Shown: positions 54,689 through 64,000 of the stretch, in pieces
How the letters are laid out: every line of letters begins with the position of its first letter
How positions within the stretch are numbered: the first letter of the stretch is position 1
Assembly (NCBI RefSeq): GCF_016806125.1
Contig: NZ_CP047166.1
Coordinates: 1,550,001 to 1,614,000 of the forward strand
Reading direction: 5' to 3'
Length of the DNA: 64,000 nt
From: Ponticoccus alexandrii
GTDB lineage: Bacteria; Pseudomonadota; Alphaproteobacteria; Rhodobacterales; Rhodobacteraceae
The notes under the pieces: model-generated
Database searches by the model: none
The model's input: the letters and a program-made list of their open reading frames with translations, nothing else
Told to the model about the DNA's origin: nothing
Made by a program: the position numbers and the translations under genes

Positions 54689-55438
54689 ATGGCCACAGGC
54701 ACCCCGCAACCGGCCTTCGTGCTGGTGCGCCCGCAGATGGGCGAGAACATCGGCTCCGCCGCGCGCGCGATGTGGAACTTCGGCCTCGACCGGATGCGCC
54801 TCGTCGCGCCGCGCGACGGCTGGCCCAACCCCTCTGCCGTGGCCATGTCCTCGGGCGCGGGGCGGCTTCTGGACGAGGCGCAGCTGTCCGAGGACATCGC
54901 GGGCGCGGTGGCCGATTGCACATGGGTTCTGGCCACCACCGCGCGCCCGCGCGACATGACCAAGACCGTCTACACCCCCGAGGCCGCCATGGCCGAGACC
55001 GCGCGCCGCATCGCGGCGGGCGAGAAGGTGGCCGTGCTCTTCGGGCCGGAGCGCGCGGGGCTGGAGAACGAGGACATCGCGCAGGCCAACGCCATCGTCT
55101 CGGTCCCGGTCAACCCGGCCTTCGCCTCGCTGAACCTCGCGCAATGCGTGCTGCTCTGCGCCTACGAATGGCAGCGGGCGACCGGCGAGGCGGATCCCGT
55201 CGTCGAAGCGCTGGCAGGCACCGAGATCGCCGCGCAGCACGAGGTCGACCACCTCGCGCGGCACTACGAGGAACGGATGGAAGAGGCGGGCTTCTTCTTC
55301 CCCGCCACCAAGGCCCCGGCGATGAAGCTCAACCTGCGCAACATGTGGTCGCGGATGCCGCTGACCCGCGCCGACGTGCAGATGCTGCACGGGATGATGC
55401 GTCAGATCGTGCGCTGGAAAGACAAAGGCGCGGACTAG
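54689..55438 (+). CDS. TrmJ-like tRNA 2'-O-methyltransferase (SPOUT)
   Basis: This 249-residue SpoU/TrmH-class methyltransferase has the N-terminal PQMGENIGSAARAMWNFGLD (motif 1 with the catalytic Asn/Arg), LFGPERAGLENEDIAQAN (motif 2) and VPVNPAFASLNLAQCVLL (motif 3). These match TrmJ, which methylates position 32 of tRNAs. The C-terminal helical tail ending QIVRWKDKGAD is family-like. A GGAGGATC site precedes ATG 54689. Confidence 0.88.
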   Translation: MATGTPQPAFVLVRPQMGENIGSAARAMWNFGLDRMRLVAPRDGWPNPSAVAMSSGAGRLLDEAQLSEDIAGAVADCTWVLATTARPRDMTKTVYTPEAAMAETARRIAAGEKVAVLFGPERAGLENEDIAQANAIVSVPVNPAFASLNLAQCVLLCAYEWQRATGEADPVVEALAGTEIAAQHEVDHLARHYEERMEEAGFFFPATKAPAMKLNLRNMWSRMPLTRADVQMLHGMMRQIVRWKDKGAD

Positions 55439-55495
55439 CGACGACGGTGCGACCTGAGGGCGACGGCGCGGGCTGAACAAACGCGGACGGGCGAC

Positions 55496-55528
55496 AAAAA
55501 AAGCGGACTGAGTGAGGACTCAGTCCGC
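55496..55528 (-). terminator. intrinsic terminator of SH3 protein gene
   Basis: An 11-bp perfect stem (GCGGACTGAGT / ACTCAGTCCGC) with a 4-base loop is followed on the minus strand by seven T residues. It also lies 58 bases past the convergent methyltransferase gene. Confidence 0.85.
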
Positions 55529-55659
55529 GAGGCAGCCGGACCGGGCAGGGAGGAGGACCCGGTCGGGAACCCGGCGGGGCCTATGGGACGAGGCCGCGCC
55601 GGACGGGTCGGGGAGGAGAGCGGCGGCCGGGAGGATCGGGCGCCGCATCCCCGCGACGG

Positions 55660-55959
55660 TCAGTAGCCGTAGCCGCCGTGCTTCTTGTAGGTGTTCTTAT
55701 TGTAGCAGCTCTTGCCCTGCAGGTACTTGGCGGAGACCCAGTAGTAGCTGTGCTTGTAGGCAACCTTGGCCCAGCCGTGCTTGTAGGCCACCACATGCAC
55801 CGGGGTGCAGGGGTTGAAGGTGCCCAGGACGTGATAGTGCGTGCCGGGGCCCGAACGGGCGTTCAGGGCGCTGTGGCCGACCCAGGCCTGGGTGGCGGAG
55901 GCGGCGGAGGCACCCAGGGTTGCGGCGGCGATGATGGCGGAAGCAATGAGGGTTTTCAT
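55660..55959 (-). CDS. secreted bacterial SH3 domain protein
   Basis: This 99-residue protein has a signal peptide (KTLIASAIIAAATLGASAAS, cleavage near SAT). A single SH3b domain follows (LNARSGPGTHYHVLGTFNPC and VHVVAYKHGWAKVAYKHSYY), then a Lys/Tyr/Gly-rich tail. Two or three cysteines may form a disulphide in the periplasm. SH3b domains often bind cell-wall peptides. An AAAGGATC site precedes the ATG. It is monocistronic. Confidence 0.82.
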   Translation of the reverse strand: MKTLIASAIIAAATLGASAASATQAWVGHSALNARSGPGTHYHVLGTFNPCTPVHVVAYKHGWAKVAYKHSYYWVSAKYLQGKSCYNKNTYKKHGGYGY

Positions 55960-56214
55960 GGAATTGGATCCTTTGGACAAAGTCTTTGGTGATGTGATCT
56001 TGGGAACTGTCTGTCTTGGCACTGGTCTGCGTATCTGGTGCCCTCAATTTACCGCTCGCGCCCCTGTCCCATAAGTCCGGAAAGCCTGACTGCGGTATTC
56101 CTGACCCCCTGTCGCGCGGCTTTGAACCGGGTTGCGCGTGCTCGGCGCGGCATCCCGCCTCGCTTGAAGCCCCGCGTCGCCGGCACTACTGTCCGCGCGA
56201 AACCGGAGGGACCG

Positions 56215-57366
56215 ATGGCCACAAATCGCAAGCTTTTCGAGGAAGTCGGGGAGGGCGGGCGCCCGACCCAGCCACCGGCAGGGGGCATGATCGACGCCGG
56301 ACGGCGCGGGGCGCGGGGCGCTATTCGCGCATGGCTGTGGGTGTTGTTCGCGCTGGTCGTGGTCATGATTGCCGTTGGCGGCCTGACCCGGCTGACGGAT
56401 TCTGGCCTGTCGATCACCGAATGGCGCCCCGTGACCGGCGCCCTGCCGCCGCTGAGCACCGAGGCCTGGGAGGCGGAGCTGGAGAAGTACCGCCAGTCAC
56501 CGCAGTACCAGTTGCAGAACGCGGGCATGAGCCTGTCGGAGTTCCAGTTCATCTACTGGTGGGAATGGGGCCACCGGCAGCTTGGCCGGGTCATCGGCCT
56601 TGTCTGGGCGGCGGGCTTCCTGTTCTTCCTCGCCACGAAGAAGACCCCTACGGGTTGGAATTCCCGCCTGCTTCTGCTGGGCGTCCTCGGCGGTGCGCAG
56701 GGGGCCATCGGCTGGTGGATGGTGTCCTCGGGGCTGGTGGGCGACCGTGTCAGCGTCGCCTCTTACCGGCTGGCCACGCATCTCGGGCTGGCCTTCGTGA
56801 TCCTCGGCTTCATCGCGTGGTACGTCTATTCGCTGGGCCGCGAGGAACGGGTTCTGATGCAGGCGCGCCGCTTGGCCGAGCCGAAGCTCTTCAGCATGTC
56901 CACGGGCCTCTTGCACTTCGCCTTCCTGCAGATCCTGCTGGGCGCGCTGGTGGCGGGCATCGACGCGGGCCGCAACTATCCAAGCTGGCCGCTGATGGAA
57001 GGCGCGCTCTGGCCCTCTGACATGCTGGTGCTGGAACCGCTCTGGCGGAACTTCTTCGAGAACGCGGGTCTTGTGCAGTTCATGCATCGGATGGCGGGCT
57101 ACCTGCTGGCCATTTTCGGTGTCGTGGTCTGGCTGCGCGGGCGCCGTTCTCCGAACACGGACACGCGGTTCCGGTTCAACGCCGTGCTTGCGGCATTGCT
57201 CCTGCAAGTGGTGCTGGGTATCGTCACGGTTGTTTATGCGGCGCCGTGGCATATCGCGATCCTGCACCAGCTGGGCGCGGTCCTGTTGTGGGCGGTGATC
57301 CTGCGGGCGCGTTTTGCGGCGCGGTATCCGGTGGAACAGTCGGTGAGGGGACGAAAGACGGCATGA
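56215..57366 (+). CDS. ctaA: heme A synthase (COX15/CtaA)
   Basis: This 383-residue inner-membrane enzyme oxidises heme O to heme A for cytochrome aa3 oxidase. Eight membrane segments are evident. Conserved histidines lie in WWEWGHRQLGR, RLATHLGLAF, QFMHRMAGYL and AILHQLGAV, and LTDSGLSITEWRPVTGALPP is the family's first loop. A CGGAGGG site precedes ATG 56215. Its stop overlaps the start of the M32 carboxypeptidase gene. Confidence 0.95.
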   Translation: MATNRKLFEEVGEGGRPTQPPAGGMIDAGRRGARGAIRAWLWVLFALVVVMIAVGGLTRLTDSGLSITEWRPVTGALPPLSTEAWEAELEKYRQSPQYQLQNAGMSLSEFQFIYWWEWGHRQLGRVIGLVWAAGFLFFLATKKTPTGWNSRLLLLGVLGGAQGAIGWWMVSSGLVGDRVSVASYRLATHLGLAFVILGFIAWYVYSLGREERVLMQARRLAEPKLFSMSTGLLHFAFLQILLGALVAGIDAGRNYPSWPLMEGALWPSDMLVLEPLWRNFFENAGLVQFMHRMAGYLLAIFGVVVWLRGRRSPNTDTRFRFNAVLAALLLQVVLGIVTVVYAAPWHIAILHQLGAVLLWAVILRARFAARYPVEQSVRGRKTA

Positions 57367-58838
57367 CGGCATACGACAACTTGATGGCCTTCCAGCGTGA
57401 CACAGAGGCACTGGCGCAGATCGCCGGGCGGCTCAGCTGGGATCAGGAGACGATGATGCCGCGCGGCGCGGCGGACCAGCGCAGCGACGAGCGCGCGGCG
57501 ATGGAGGCGGTCCTGCACCAGCGCCGCACCGATCCGCGCATCGGCGACTGGCTGGCGCAGGTTGGCCAGCCCGACGACCCCGTCGCCAGGGCCCAGATCC
57601 GTCACATCCGCCGCAGCTATGAGCGTGCGGCCCGGGTGCCGGAAAAGCTGGCATCCGACATCGCGCGGCTGGTCAGCCGGGCGCATGTGGTCTGGGCCGA
57701 GGCCCGCGCCGACGACGATTTCGCCGCCTTCGCGCCGGTCCTGAAAGAAGTGGTGGCGCTGCGCCGGGCCGAGGGCGAGGCGCTGGCGGATGGCGGCGAC
57801 ACCTACGATGCGTTGCTGGACGACTACGAACCGGGGGCGAAGGCCGCCGATCTTGTCGAGATGTTCGGCGCGCTGCGTCCCCGGCTGGTCGCCCTGCGCG
57901 AGGCGGTTCTGTCCAAGCCGCCGATGCCGGGCCTTACCGGCAGTTTCGACGAGCAGGGGCAGATGAAACTGTCGCGCCTGTTGGCCAAGACCTTTGGCTA
58001 CGACATGGCACGCGGGCGTGTGGACAAGGCCGTGCACCCCTTCAGTTCCGGCAGCGGCGACGACGTGCGCATCACCACCCGCACCGTGCCGCTGGACCCC
58101 TTCAACTGCCTTTACTCGACGATCCACGAGGTCGGCCACGCCAGCTATGAGCAGAACATCGACCCGGCCTACCGACTGACGCCGCTGGGTGCCGGTGTCT
58201 CGATGGGCGTCCACGAAAGCCAGAGCCGCATCTTCGAGAACCAGCTGGGCCGCTCGCGCGCCTTTTGCGGATGGCTGTATGGGCAGGTCTGCGACAGCTT
58301 CGGGCGCGACATCGGCGTGGCGGACGAGGATGCCTTTTACAAAGCGGTGAACCGGGTACAGAACGGCTATATCCGCACCGAGGCGGACGAATTGCAGTAC
58401 AACCTGCATGTCCTGCTGCGCTTCGATCTGGAACGCGCGCTGATCTCGGGCGATCTTGCGGTGGACGATCTTGAAACCGCGTGGAACGACCGCTTCGAGG
58501 CGGACTTCGGCTTTGCCGTCGACCGGCCCGCGCATGGCGTTCTGCAGGATGTGCACTGGTCAGCGGGGCTGTTCGGCTATTTCCCGACCTACTCGCTGGG
58601 CAATGTCTATGCGGGCTGTCTGTATGCGGCGCTGCGCAAGGCGGTGCCGGATCTCGACGAGGGGCTGGCGCGCGGCGACACCTCGGCGGCAACGGGCTGG
58701 CTGCGCGAGAATCTGCAACGTCACGGCGGGCTTTACAGCCCGCGCGAGGTGATCGAGCGCGCCGCGGGTCAGGCGCCTTCGGAAGGGCCGCTGCTGGACT
58801 ATCTCGAAGAGAAGTTCTCGGGGCTCTACGGTCTGTAA
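57363..58838 (+). CDS. carboxypeptidase Taq-type metallopeptidase (M32)
   Basis: This is a 491-residue cytoplasmic zinc carboxypeptidase of family M32. The catalytic HExxH occurs as STIHEVGHASYEQN at about residue 257. The third ligand region HESQSRIFEN is present, as is the N-terminal LSWDQETMMP. It removes C-terminal residues from peptides. It overlaps ctaA by four bases, so it is translated with it, although no functional link is known. A hairpin follows at 58890. Confidence 0.93.
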   Translation: MTAYDNLMAFQRDTEALAQIAGRLSWDQETMMPRGAADQRSDERAAMEAVLHQRRTDPRIGDWLAQVGQPDDPVARAQIRHIRRSYERAARVPEKLASDIARLVSRAHVVWAEARADDDFAAFAPVLKEVVALRRAEGEALADGGDTYDALLDDYEPGAKAADLVEMFGALRPRLVALREAVLSKPPMPGLTGSFDEQGQMKLSRLLAKTFGYDMARGRVDKAVHPFSSGSGDDVRITTRTVPLDPFNCLYSTIHEVGHASYEQNIDPAYRLTPLGAGVSMGVHESQSRIFENQLGRSRAFCGWLYGQVCDSFGRDIGVADEDAFYKAVNRVQNGYIRTEADELQYNLHVLLRFDLERALISGDLAVDDLETAWNDRFEADFGFAVDRPAHGVLQDVHWSAGLFGYFPTYSLGNVYAGCLYAALRKAVPDLDEGLARGDTSAATGWLRENLQRHGGLYSPREVIERAAGQAPSEGPLLDYLEEKFSGLYGL

Positions 58839-58889
58839 CGCCGTACGGACCGCGCGGCCCCGGACCGTGGCGCTAGTCTTCAGACGAAA

Positions 58890-58914
58890 GGGGCAGGGTG
58901 CGAAACCCTGCCCC
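58890..58914. terminator. hairpin after M32 gene
   Basis: A perfect 10-bp stem (GGGGCAGGGT / ACCCTGCCCC) has a GCGAA loop. No T run follows. It lies between convergent genes and could serve either. Confidence 0.5.
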
Positions 58915-59064
58915 CGCCGGGCGACGTCCTGTTCGTGAGTGATGGAACGCAGTACCGGTCTCGTTCCCGTCAGCCTAGCGCGAATTCGGCGCGCGGTCCC
59001 CTATGCGTTAGAATAGGTTTCCCGCGTTCTGGCGTTCCCTGAAAACAGGTGGCGGGATCGGGGG

Positions 59065-59463
59065 TCAGGCCGGAACGGCTGTGCCCCAGCCCAGGCGTCG
59101 ATCCACCGACCATGCGCCTGCGCCGGTGATCGCGATTGCCAGGTAGCCGCCGGCCAGCGCGATGTTCTTCAGGAAGTTGGTCATCTGTGCCGGGTCCGCG
59201 GGAGAGTGAAACATCACCGCCGTCGCCACCGAGAACAGGCCAAGCGCCAGCGCGGCCGGGCGGGTCAGCAGGCCAAGGATCAGGGCCAGACCGCCAAGGA
59301 TCTCGAACAGCACCACCGGCCATGCGAGGAAGGCGGGCACGCCGCCCGAGGCCATGTAACCGGCAAAGCCCTGCACATCGGCCAGCTTGCCCCAGCCCGC
59401 CACGAGAAACAGCAGGCCAAGGAGGATACGGGCAACCAGAAGCCCGGAGTTCTGAAGTGTCAT
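59065..59463 (-). CDS. DoxX family membrane protein
   Basis: This is a 132-residue four-helix inner-membrane protein of the DoxX family. The typical N-terminus LLVARILLGLLFLVAGWGKL is followed by a loop with YMASGGVPAFLAWP and EILGGLALILGLLTRPAALA. Relatives are linked to quinone or thiosulfate oxidation and to oxidative-stress complexes, but the role here is unknown. It is monocistronic. Confidence 0.88.
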   Translation of the reverse strand: MTLQNSGLLVARILLGLLFLVAGWGKLADVQGFAGYMASGGVPAFLAWPVVLFEILGGLALILGLLTRPAALALGLFSVATAVMFHSPADPAQMTNFLKNIALAGGYLAIAITGAGAWSVDRRLGWGTAVPA

Positions 59464-59568
59464 GTCATCGGTTCCTTGATGGAATTTTAAGATGACCGGA
59501 CACTTATCACTGTGCGGGCTGTGGGAAATTCCCGCAGCCCAAACAGGGTTGGTGCGGGAAAGCGCAGA

Positions 59569-62313
59569 TCACTCTGCGCTTTCGCCCTCGACTTCTCCGC
59601 CGTCCTCATCGCCCTGATCGGCGATCCAAGCGACAGAGACCACGGTTTCCCCGGCGCCGGTGTTGAACACCTTCACGCCGCCCGCGCTGCGCGAACGGAA
59701 GGAGATGCCGTCCACCGGCACCCGGATCGACTGTCCCTTCGAGGTCGCCAGCATGATCTGGTCGCCCTGTTCCACCGGGAAGGAGGCGACGATATCGCCG
59801 CCGCGCATGGATTTCTCCCACGCGGTGACGCCTTGGCCCCCACGTCCGCGCACCGGGTAGTCGTGGGACGACGACAGCTTGCCAAGGCCCTTGGCGGTGA
59901 TGGTCAGGATCAGGTTCTCGACCGCCGACATCTCGGCATAGCGTTCCTGCGGCAGCGGCGCGTCGGCATTGCCCTCCTCGTCGCCCGCGTCTTCCTCTGT
60001 CACGCCCGCCATCAGTCGGCGCATCTTGAGGTAGCTGGCGCGCTCGTCCGTGTCCGCCTCGAAGTGGCGGATCACCGACATGGACACGACCTCGTCGCCA
60101 TTGGTCAGGCGGATGCCGCGCACACCGGTCGAGGCGCGCGAGTTGAAGACGCGCACCTCGGGCACCGGGAAGCGGATCGCGCGGCCCGAGTTCGTCACCA
60201 GCATCACGTCGTCGTCTTCCGAGCAGATGCGGGCGTTGATGAGCCGTGTGTTCTCGTCCTCGCCCTCGAACTTCATCGCGATCTTGCCGTTGCGCATGAC
60301 GTTGGTGAAATCCGACAGCCGGTTGCGGCGGACAGAGCCCTTCGACGTTGCAAAGACGATCTGAAGGTCGTCCCAGTCGCTTTCGTCCCGGTCCACCGGC
60401 ATGATGGCCGCGATCGAGACGCCCGTCGGGATCGGCAGGATATTGACGATGGCCTTGCCCTTGGAGGTGCGCCCGCCCAGCGGCAGACGCCATGTCTTCA
60501 GCTTGTAGACCATGCCGTCGGTCGTGAAGAACAGAAGCTGCGTGTGGGTGTTGGCGACGAACAACGTGGTGACCGCGTCGTCCTCTTTCAGACCACCACC
60601 GGACAGGCCCTTGCCGCCGCGCTTCTGCGCGCGGAAGTCAGCCAGCGCGGTGCGCTTGATATAGCCGCCCGCGGTGACGGTGACGACCATGTCCGCGCTT
60701 TCGATAAGGTCCTCGTCGTCCATGTCGCCGGCCCAGTCGACGATCTCGGTCCGGCGGGGGACGGAGAATTCGTCGCGCACGGCGATCATCTCGTTGCGGA
60801 TGATCTCCATGATCCGGTCGCGCGAGGACAGGATGTCGAGGTAGTCCTTGATCTTGCCAGCCAGTTCTTCGAGCTCGTCCGTGACCTCCTTGACGCCCAG
60901 CTGCGTGAGGCGCTGAAGCCGCAGGTCGAGGATGGCGCGGGCCTGCGTTTCCGACAGGTTGTAGGTGCCGTCGTCGTTGGCCTTGTGGGTCGGATCGTCG
61001 ATCAGCGCGATGTAGGGCAGGATTTCCTCGGCGGGCCAGCGCCGGGTCATCAGCTTTTCGCGCGCCTCTGCGGCATCGGCCGACTGGCGGATGGTACGGA
61101 CCACCTCGTCGACGTTGCTGACCGCCACGGCGAGGCCGCAGAGCACATGCGCCCGCTCGCGCGCCTTGCGCAGCAGATAAGCCGTGCGCCGGGCGATCAC
61201 GTCTTCGCGGAAGTCGAGGAAGGCGGTCAGGAAGGCGCGCAGGGTCAGTTGTTCCGGCTTGCCGCCGTTCAGCGCCAGCATGTTGCAGCCGAAAGAGGTC
61301 TGCATCGGCGTGAAGCGGAACAGCTGGTTCAGCACGACCTCGGCAGTGGCGTCGCGCTTCAGTTCCACGACGACGCGCACGCCGTCACGGTCGGATTCGT
61401 CCTGAACGTGGGCGATGCCCTCGATCTTTTTGTCGCGCGCTGCCTCGGCGATGCGCTCGATCATCGTCGCCTTGTTCACCTGGTAGGGGATCTCGTCGAT
61501 GACGATGGCGTAGCGGTCCTTGCGGATCTCTTCAATGCGGGTCTTAGCGCGGATGATCACGCTGCCACGGCCCTGCGTGTAGGCCTTGAAGGCGCCAGAG
61601 CGGCCAAGGATCACGCCCCCGGTGGGGAAGTCCGGCGCCGGGATGTATTCGATCAGCGCCTCTGAGGAGAGGTCCGGGTTCTCCATCAGCGCCAGAGTCG
61701 CGTCGATCACCTCGCCGAGGTTATGCGGCGGGATGCGGGTCGCCATACCGACCGCGATGCCCTCGGCGCCGTTGACCAGAACGTTGGGATATCTGGCAGG
61801 CAGAACAGTGGGTTCCATGCGTTCGTTCGCGTAGTTCGGAACGAAATCCACGGTCTCCTTGTCGATGTCTTCCAGCAGGCTCTCGGCCACCTTCTGAAGG
61901 CGGCTTTCGGTGTAGCGGTAGGCAGCGGGCGGATCGCCGTCCATCGAGCCGAAGTTGCCCTGACCGTCGATCAGCGGCAGCGACATCGAGAAATCCTGAG
62001 CCATCCGGACCAGCGCGTCATAGACGGCGGAATCGCCGTGCGGGTGGTAGCGGCCCATGACGTCACCGACGGCGGTGGCGCATTTGCGGTAGGGTTTCGA
62101 CCGGGTCTGGCCGTTCTCCCACAGCGTATAAAGGATGCGACGATGCACAGGTTTCAGGCCGTCGCGCAGGTCGGGAATCGCACGGCTGACGATGACGCTC
62201 ATCGCGTAGTCGAGGTAGCTCGACTTCATCTCGTCTTCGATGGAGATCGAGGGCCCCACCGGCTTGCGGCGAATTTCGTCTTCGTTCTCAGGGGGTTCTG
62301 GCGTATCGCTCAC
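59569..62313 (-). CDS. gyrA: DNA gyrase subunit A
   Basis: This 914-residue subunit cuts and rejoins DNA during supercoiling. The active-site tyrosine is Tyr134 in AAYRYTE. The quinolone-resistance region is [16 protein letters not shown], with Ser95 and Asp99 at the positions of E. coli Ser83 and Asp87, so it looks wild type. The GyrA box reads QKRGGKG. The C-terminal pinwheel repeats are present, and the acidic tail ([12 protein letters not shown]) resembles that of E. coli. A sigma-70 promoter lies 43 bases upstream. Confidence 0.97.
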   Translation of the reverse strand: MSDTPEPPENEDEIRRKPVGPSISIEDEMKSSYLDYAMSVIVSRAIPDLRDGLKPVHRRILYTLWENGQTRSKPYRKCATAVGDVMGRYHPHGDSAVYDALVRMAQDFSMSLPLIDGQGNFGSMDGDPPAAYRYTESRLQKVAESLLEDIDKETVDFVPNYANERMEPTVLPARYPNVLVNGAEGIAVGMATRIPPHNLGEVIDATLALMENPDLSSEALIEYIPAPDFPTGGVILGRSGAFKAYTQGRGSVIIRAKTRIEEIRKDRYAIVIDEIPYQVNKATMIERIAEAARDKKIEGIAHVQDESDRDGVRVVVELKRDATAEVVLNQLFRFTPMQTSFGCNMLALNGGKPEQLTLRAFLTAFLDFREDVIARRTAYLLRKARERAHVLCGLAVAVSNVDEVVRTIRQSADAAEAREKLMTRRWPAEEILPYIALIDDPTHKANDDGTYNLSETQARAILDLRLQRLTQLGVKEVTDELEELAGKIKDYLDILSSRDRIMEIIRNEMIAVRDEFSVPRRTEIVDWAGDMDDEDLIESADMVVTVTAGGYIKRTALADFRAQKRGGKGLSGGGLKEDDAVTTLFVANTHTQLLFFTTDGMVYKLKTWRLPLGGRTSKGKAIVNILPIPTGVSIAAIMPVDRDESDWDDLQIVFATSKGSVRRNRLSDFTNVMRNGKIAMKFEGEDENTRLINARICSEDDDVMLVTNSGRAIRFPVPEVRVFNSRASTGVRGIRLTNGDEVVSMSVIRHFEADTDERASYLKMRRLMAGVTEEDAGDEEGNADAPLPQERYAEMSAVENLILTITAKGLGKLSSSHDYPVRGRGGQGVTAWEKSMRGGDIVASFPVEQGDQIMLATSKGQSIRVPVDGISFRSRSAGGVKVFNTGAGETVVSVAWIADQGDEDGGEVEGESAE

Positions 62314-62355
62314 GTCGTGGGCCTGTCTGTTGTTCTGCCATATCTTGTTGGCCGA

Positions 62356-62385
62356 ACTATATCAGATGCAGGATATGGGGTGCAA
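62356..62385 (-). promoter_or_regulatory. sigma-70 promoter of gyrA
   Basis: On the minus strand TTGCAC and TATAGT are separated by 18 bases, placing the start site near 62349. Confidence 0.6.
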
Positions 62386-62502
62386 TGGCAGCCCCGGCCT
62401 CGTGGCTGGCAGCCAGTGCCATGGGTGGCTAACACACTGTTTTTGTTGAAAAGTTAACCGCCGCGCGGCAGCCTGATAGAACAGGCAGCAACAGGTGACA
62501 AG

Positions 62503-62772
62503 ATGCAGATGACAGAAACCGAAATGATGTTGAAAGGCTACGGGCTGACGACGGCGGAATTCTTCTACCGGATGCCGGATTATACCCATGTTCTCAATAC
62601 CTTCGTCTGGCAGGACTATGACATCGCCCCGGACCATCCGCGGTTGTTCGAGTTTATCGACTACTGGAAGGAGGAAATAGAGGGACCGTTGCACTCGGTC
62701 CGCTTCACCCACCGCAAGATGATCTCTCCGGGCGAGTGGCGCAACGTGGTGGGGGAGTTCACTTACCACTGA
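62503..62772 (+). CDS. usg: Usg family protein
   Basis: This is an 89-residue protein matching the small Usg family of alphaproteobacteria, with MLKGYGLTTAEFFYRMPDYT and VLNTFVWQDYDIAPDHPRLF then EFIDYWKEEIEGPLHSV. The name comes from a gene near tryptophan/aspartate-semialdehyde loci, and its biochemical role is unknown. It is divergent from gyrA, with 189 bases between start codons. Confidence 0.87.
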   Translation: MQMTETEMMLKGYGLTTAEFFYRMPDYTHVLNTFVWQDYDIAPDHPRLFEFIDYWKEEIEGPLHSVRFTHRKMISPGEWRNVVGEFTYH

Positions 62773-62794
62773 CGACCGGGGACCGCACCCGGGC

Positions 62795-62827
62795 AAAACA
62801 AAAGCGCCCCGCCGCAGGGCGGGACGC
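62795..62827 (-). terminator. intrinsic terminator of PBP gene
   Basis: On the minus strand a GC-rich stem (GCGTCCCGCC / GGCGGGGCGC, one mismatch) is followed by TTTTGTTTTG, 43 bases past the PBP stop codon. Confidence 0.75.
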
Positions 62828-62869
62828 CAGTGAAGGAAGGTGGCTCTGGAATGGCCACCACCAAAGATA

Positions 62870-64000
62870 TCACCGCAACAGGTCGTCGGTGCAAAGCTGC
62901 CTCGGGCCACCGCCGTAGGGCTGGTAGGTGCAATCCGAGGCGCGGAAGGACCGGAAGGCCCGGTCGCAGGCGCGGACGTTGCACTGGTTTGCAGTAGGGC
63001 CTGCATCTGCAATCGACTGGATGACGATCTCGCGGACAGAGGCGTTGTCGCTGGTGCGCAGACGCTCTTGCAGGGCGGCGCGCAGCGGGGCGACGTCGCG
63101 CTCTGTCAAGACACCGTTGTCCTCCAGCCGGGCCAGCGCGGCGCCGAGCGCGTCGTTCTGGCGGGGTTCGACGAAGGCCACCGCGCCTTCCTCACCCACG
63201 CGCCGCTTGGGCCGGACGTCGGCAAGCTCTTCCGGCAGATCGGCGGCGCTGGCGACCATGGCGTCGTCGGGCAGCTTGGGCGCCTGCTGCGCCGCACGCT
63301 GGAAATCCGCCCAGATCTCGGCGGGCAGGGCGCCGCCCGTCACCTCGTCCATCGGGCTGTTGTCGTCGTTGCCAACCCAGACGCCCACGATCAGGTCGCC
63401 GGTCCAGCCGACGAACAGCGCGTCGCGGAAGTTCTGGCTGGTGCCGGTCTTGCCCACGGCACCCGGCACCTCGGCCACGGCGCTGCCGGTGCCGTCGGTG
63501 ACGACGCCCCGCAGCATTGCGGCCATGGCGTCGCGATGCGCCAGCAGCTCCGCCGTGCGGCCCGACGGCTCCGGCAGGTCCCAGTCGAAGGGGTAGTACC
63601 CACGGTCGGCCCCGGCGGTGATGCCCTCGACGAAATGCGCCTTGAAGGGCGCGCGACCGGTGGCGATGGCGCCATAGGCTTCGGTTAGGTCGAGCAGCGA
63701 GAGGCCGGAGGCGCCGAGCGCCAGCGACGGCGTTTCCGACAGCTCTTCGTTCACGCCCAGCAGGCGCGCCGTCTCGGCCACCTTGTCGATACCGATGTCC
63801 ATGGCCATGTTCACCGTCGCGGCGTTCAGCGACCGGGCGAAAGCGCTGGCCAGCGTGACATCGCCGTGGAAGCGACCGTCGAAGTTCTCGGGCGCGTAGC
63901 CGTCGATATCGACCGGCCGGTCCGAGATACGGCTGTCGGGCGTGTACCCTTCGGCCAGCGCGGTGAGGTAGACGAAGGTCTTGAAGGTCGAGCCGGGCTG
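62870..64000 (-). CDS. class A penicillin-binding protein, transpeptidase part (N-terminus outside window)
   Basis: Only the C-terminal 376 residues are inside the window. The visible part begins at the serine motif region (GSTFKTFVYLTAL, with the catalytic Ser-x-x-Lys as STFK). It continues with SLNAATVNMAMD (SxN) and AVGKTGTSQNFRDALFVGWT (KTG box). This is the transpeptidase domain that cross-links peptidoglycan in the periplasm. A long tail follows, ending in a four-cysteine module (CNVRACDRAF...CTYQPYGGGPRQLC) unlike standard PBP1A ends. Confidence 0.9.
   Translation of the reverse strand, partial: QPGSTFKTFVYLTALAEGYTPDSRISDRPVDIDGYAPENFDGRFHGDVTLASAFARSLNAATVNMAMDIGIDKVAETARLLGVNEELSETPSLALGASGLSLLDLTEAYGAIATGRAPFKAHFVEGITAGADRGYYPFDWDLPEPSGRTAELLAHRDAMAAMLRGVVTDGTGSAVAEVPGAVGKTGTSQNFRDALFVGWTGDLIVGVWVGNDDNSPMDEVTGGALPAEIWADFQRAAQQAPKLPDDAMVASAADLPEELADVRPKRRVGEEGAVAFVEPRQNDALGAALARLEDNGVLTERDVAPLRAALQERLRTSDNASVREIVIQSIADAGPTANQCNVRACDRAFRSFRASDCTYQPYGGGPRQLCTDDLLR

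Noticed and set aside
54560-55480. 306-codon minus-strand frame opposite the TrmJ-like gene
   Set aside because: It is antisense to three intact SPOUT motifs. Its composition is His/Arg/Gly-rich without any recognisable domain.

Overview
The window is about 64 kb of GC-rich chromosome from an alphaproteobacterium, most likely a Rhodobacteraceae (Roseobacter-group) species. Supporting signs are a circularly permuted two-piece tmRNA gene, TRAP-type uptake, Entner-Doudoroff genes (edd, eda), alpha-type SspB, the CtrA phosphotransferase ChpT, ornithine-lipid genes (olsBA), an Usg protein and several Rhodobacterales-type small DUF genes. Most of it is ordinary core genome. Both ends are cut: a 2Fe-2S/ASKHA-type protein at the left and a class A penicillin-binding protein at the right.

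Layout. 0-2 kb: the ferredoxin-domain protein and a CaiB/BaiF CoA-transferase. 2-9 kb: a NarL-type two-component pair divergent from a three-gene TRAP transporter with unusually large membrane subunits. 9-15.7 kb: bpt, RDD and DUF2852 membrane proteins, YbaK-like deacylase, quinone reductase and glnE with a small overlapping gene. 15.7-18.3 kb: edd and eda, with a LacI/GntR-like palindrome before edd. 18.4-25.9 kb: an RlmI-like methyltransferase coupled to a PIN protein, an orphan ABC ATPase, two small genes, fumC, sspB and chrA. 26.1-26.4 kb: ssrA. 26.5-30.5 kb: a graveyard of aromatic catabolism genes (paaA, paaB, paaZ, a BoxA-like reductase tail, a 3-hydroxyacyl-CoA dehydrogenase) around an intact TetR regulator and an intact thioesterase. 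30.5-38 kb: a signalling block comprising a GGDEF/EAL protein behind a full-consensus CtrA box, a hybrid kinase with a single-domain response regulator, and a CheB-CheR-PAS fusion. 38-41 kb: a ribbon-helix-helix protein, a glyoxalase and a Tat/GMC oxidoreductase pair. 41-44.8 kb: an island remnant beside tRNA-Ser(CGA), with IS5 and IS3 fragments, an RTX repeat protein and an integrase fragment. 45-51 kb: a DUF2059 protein, rplU-rpmA, an acetyltransferase and obg-proB-proA. 51-64 kb: chpT, DUF3553, olsBA, a ThiE-like protein, a TrmJ-like methyltransferase, an SH3 protein, ctaA, an M32 carboxypeptidase, DoxX, gyrA, usg and the PBP.

Two families of short interspersed elements recur between genes. 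One is a double hairpin (four copies) that usually abuts the 3' end of a gene. The other contains a GGTATTT...GACC...GAAGAAG core (six copies). The most informative findings are the base-by-base decay of the phenylacetate/benzoyl-type genes, the split CheB-CheR/kinase signalling block with its CtrA box, and the tRNA-Ser island scar. Family assignments come from reading translated sequence by eye; no database search was possible.
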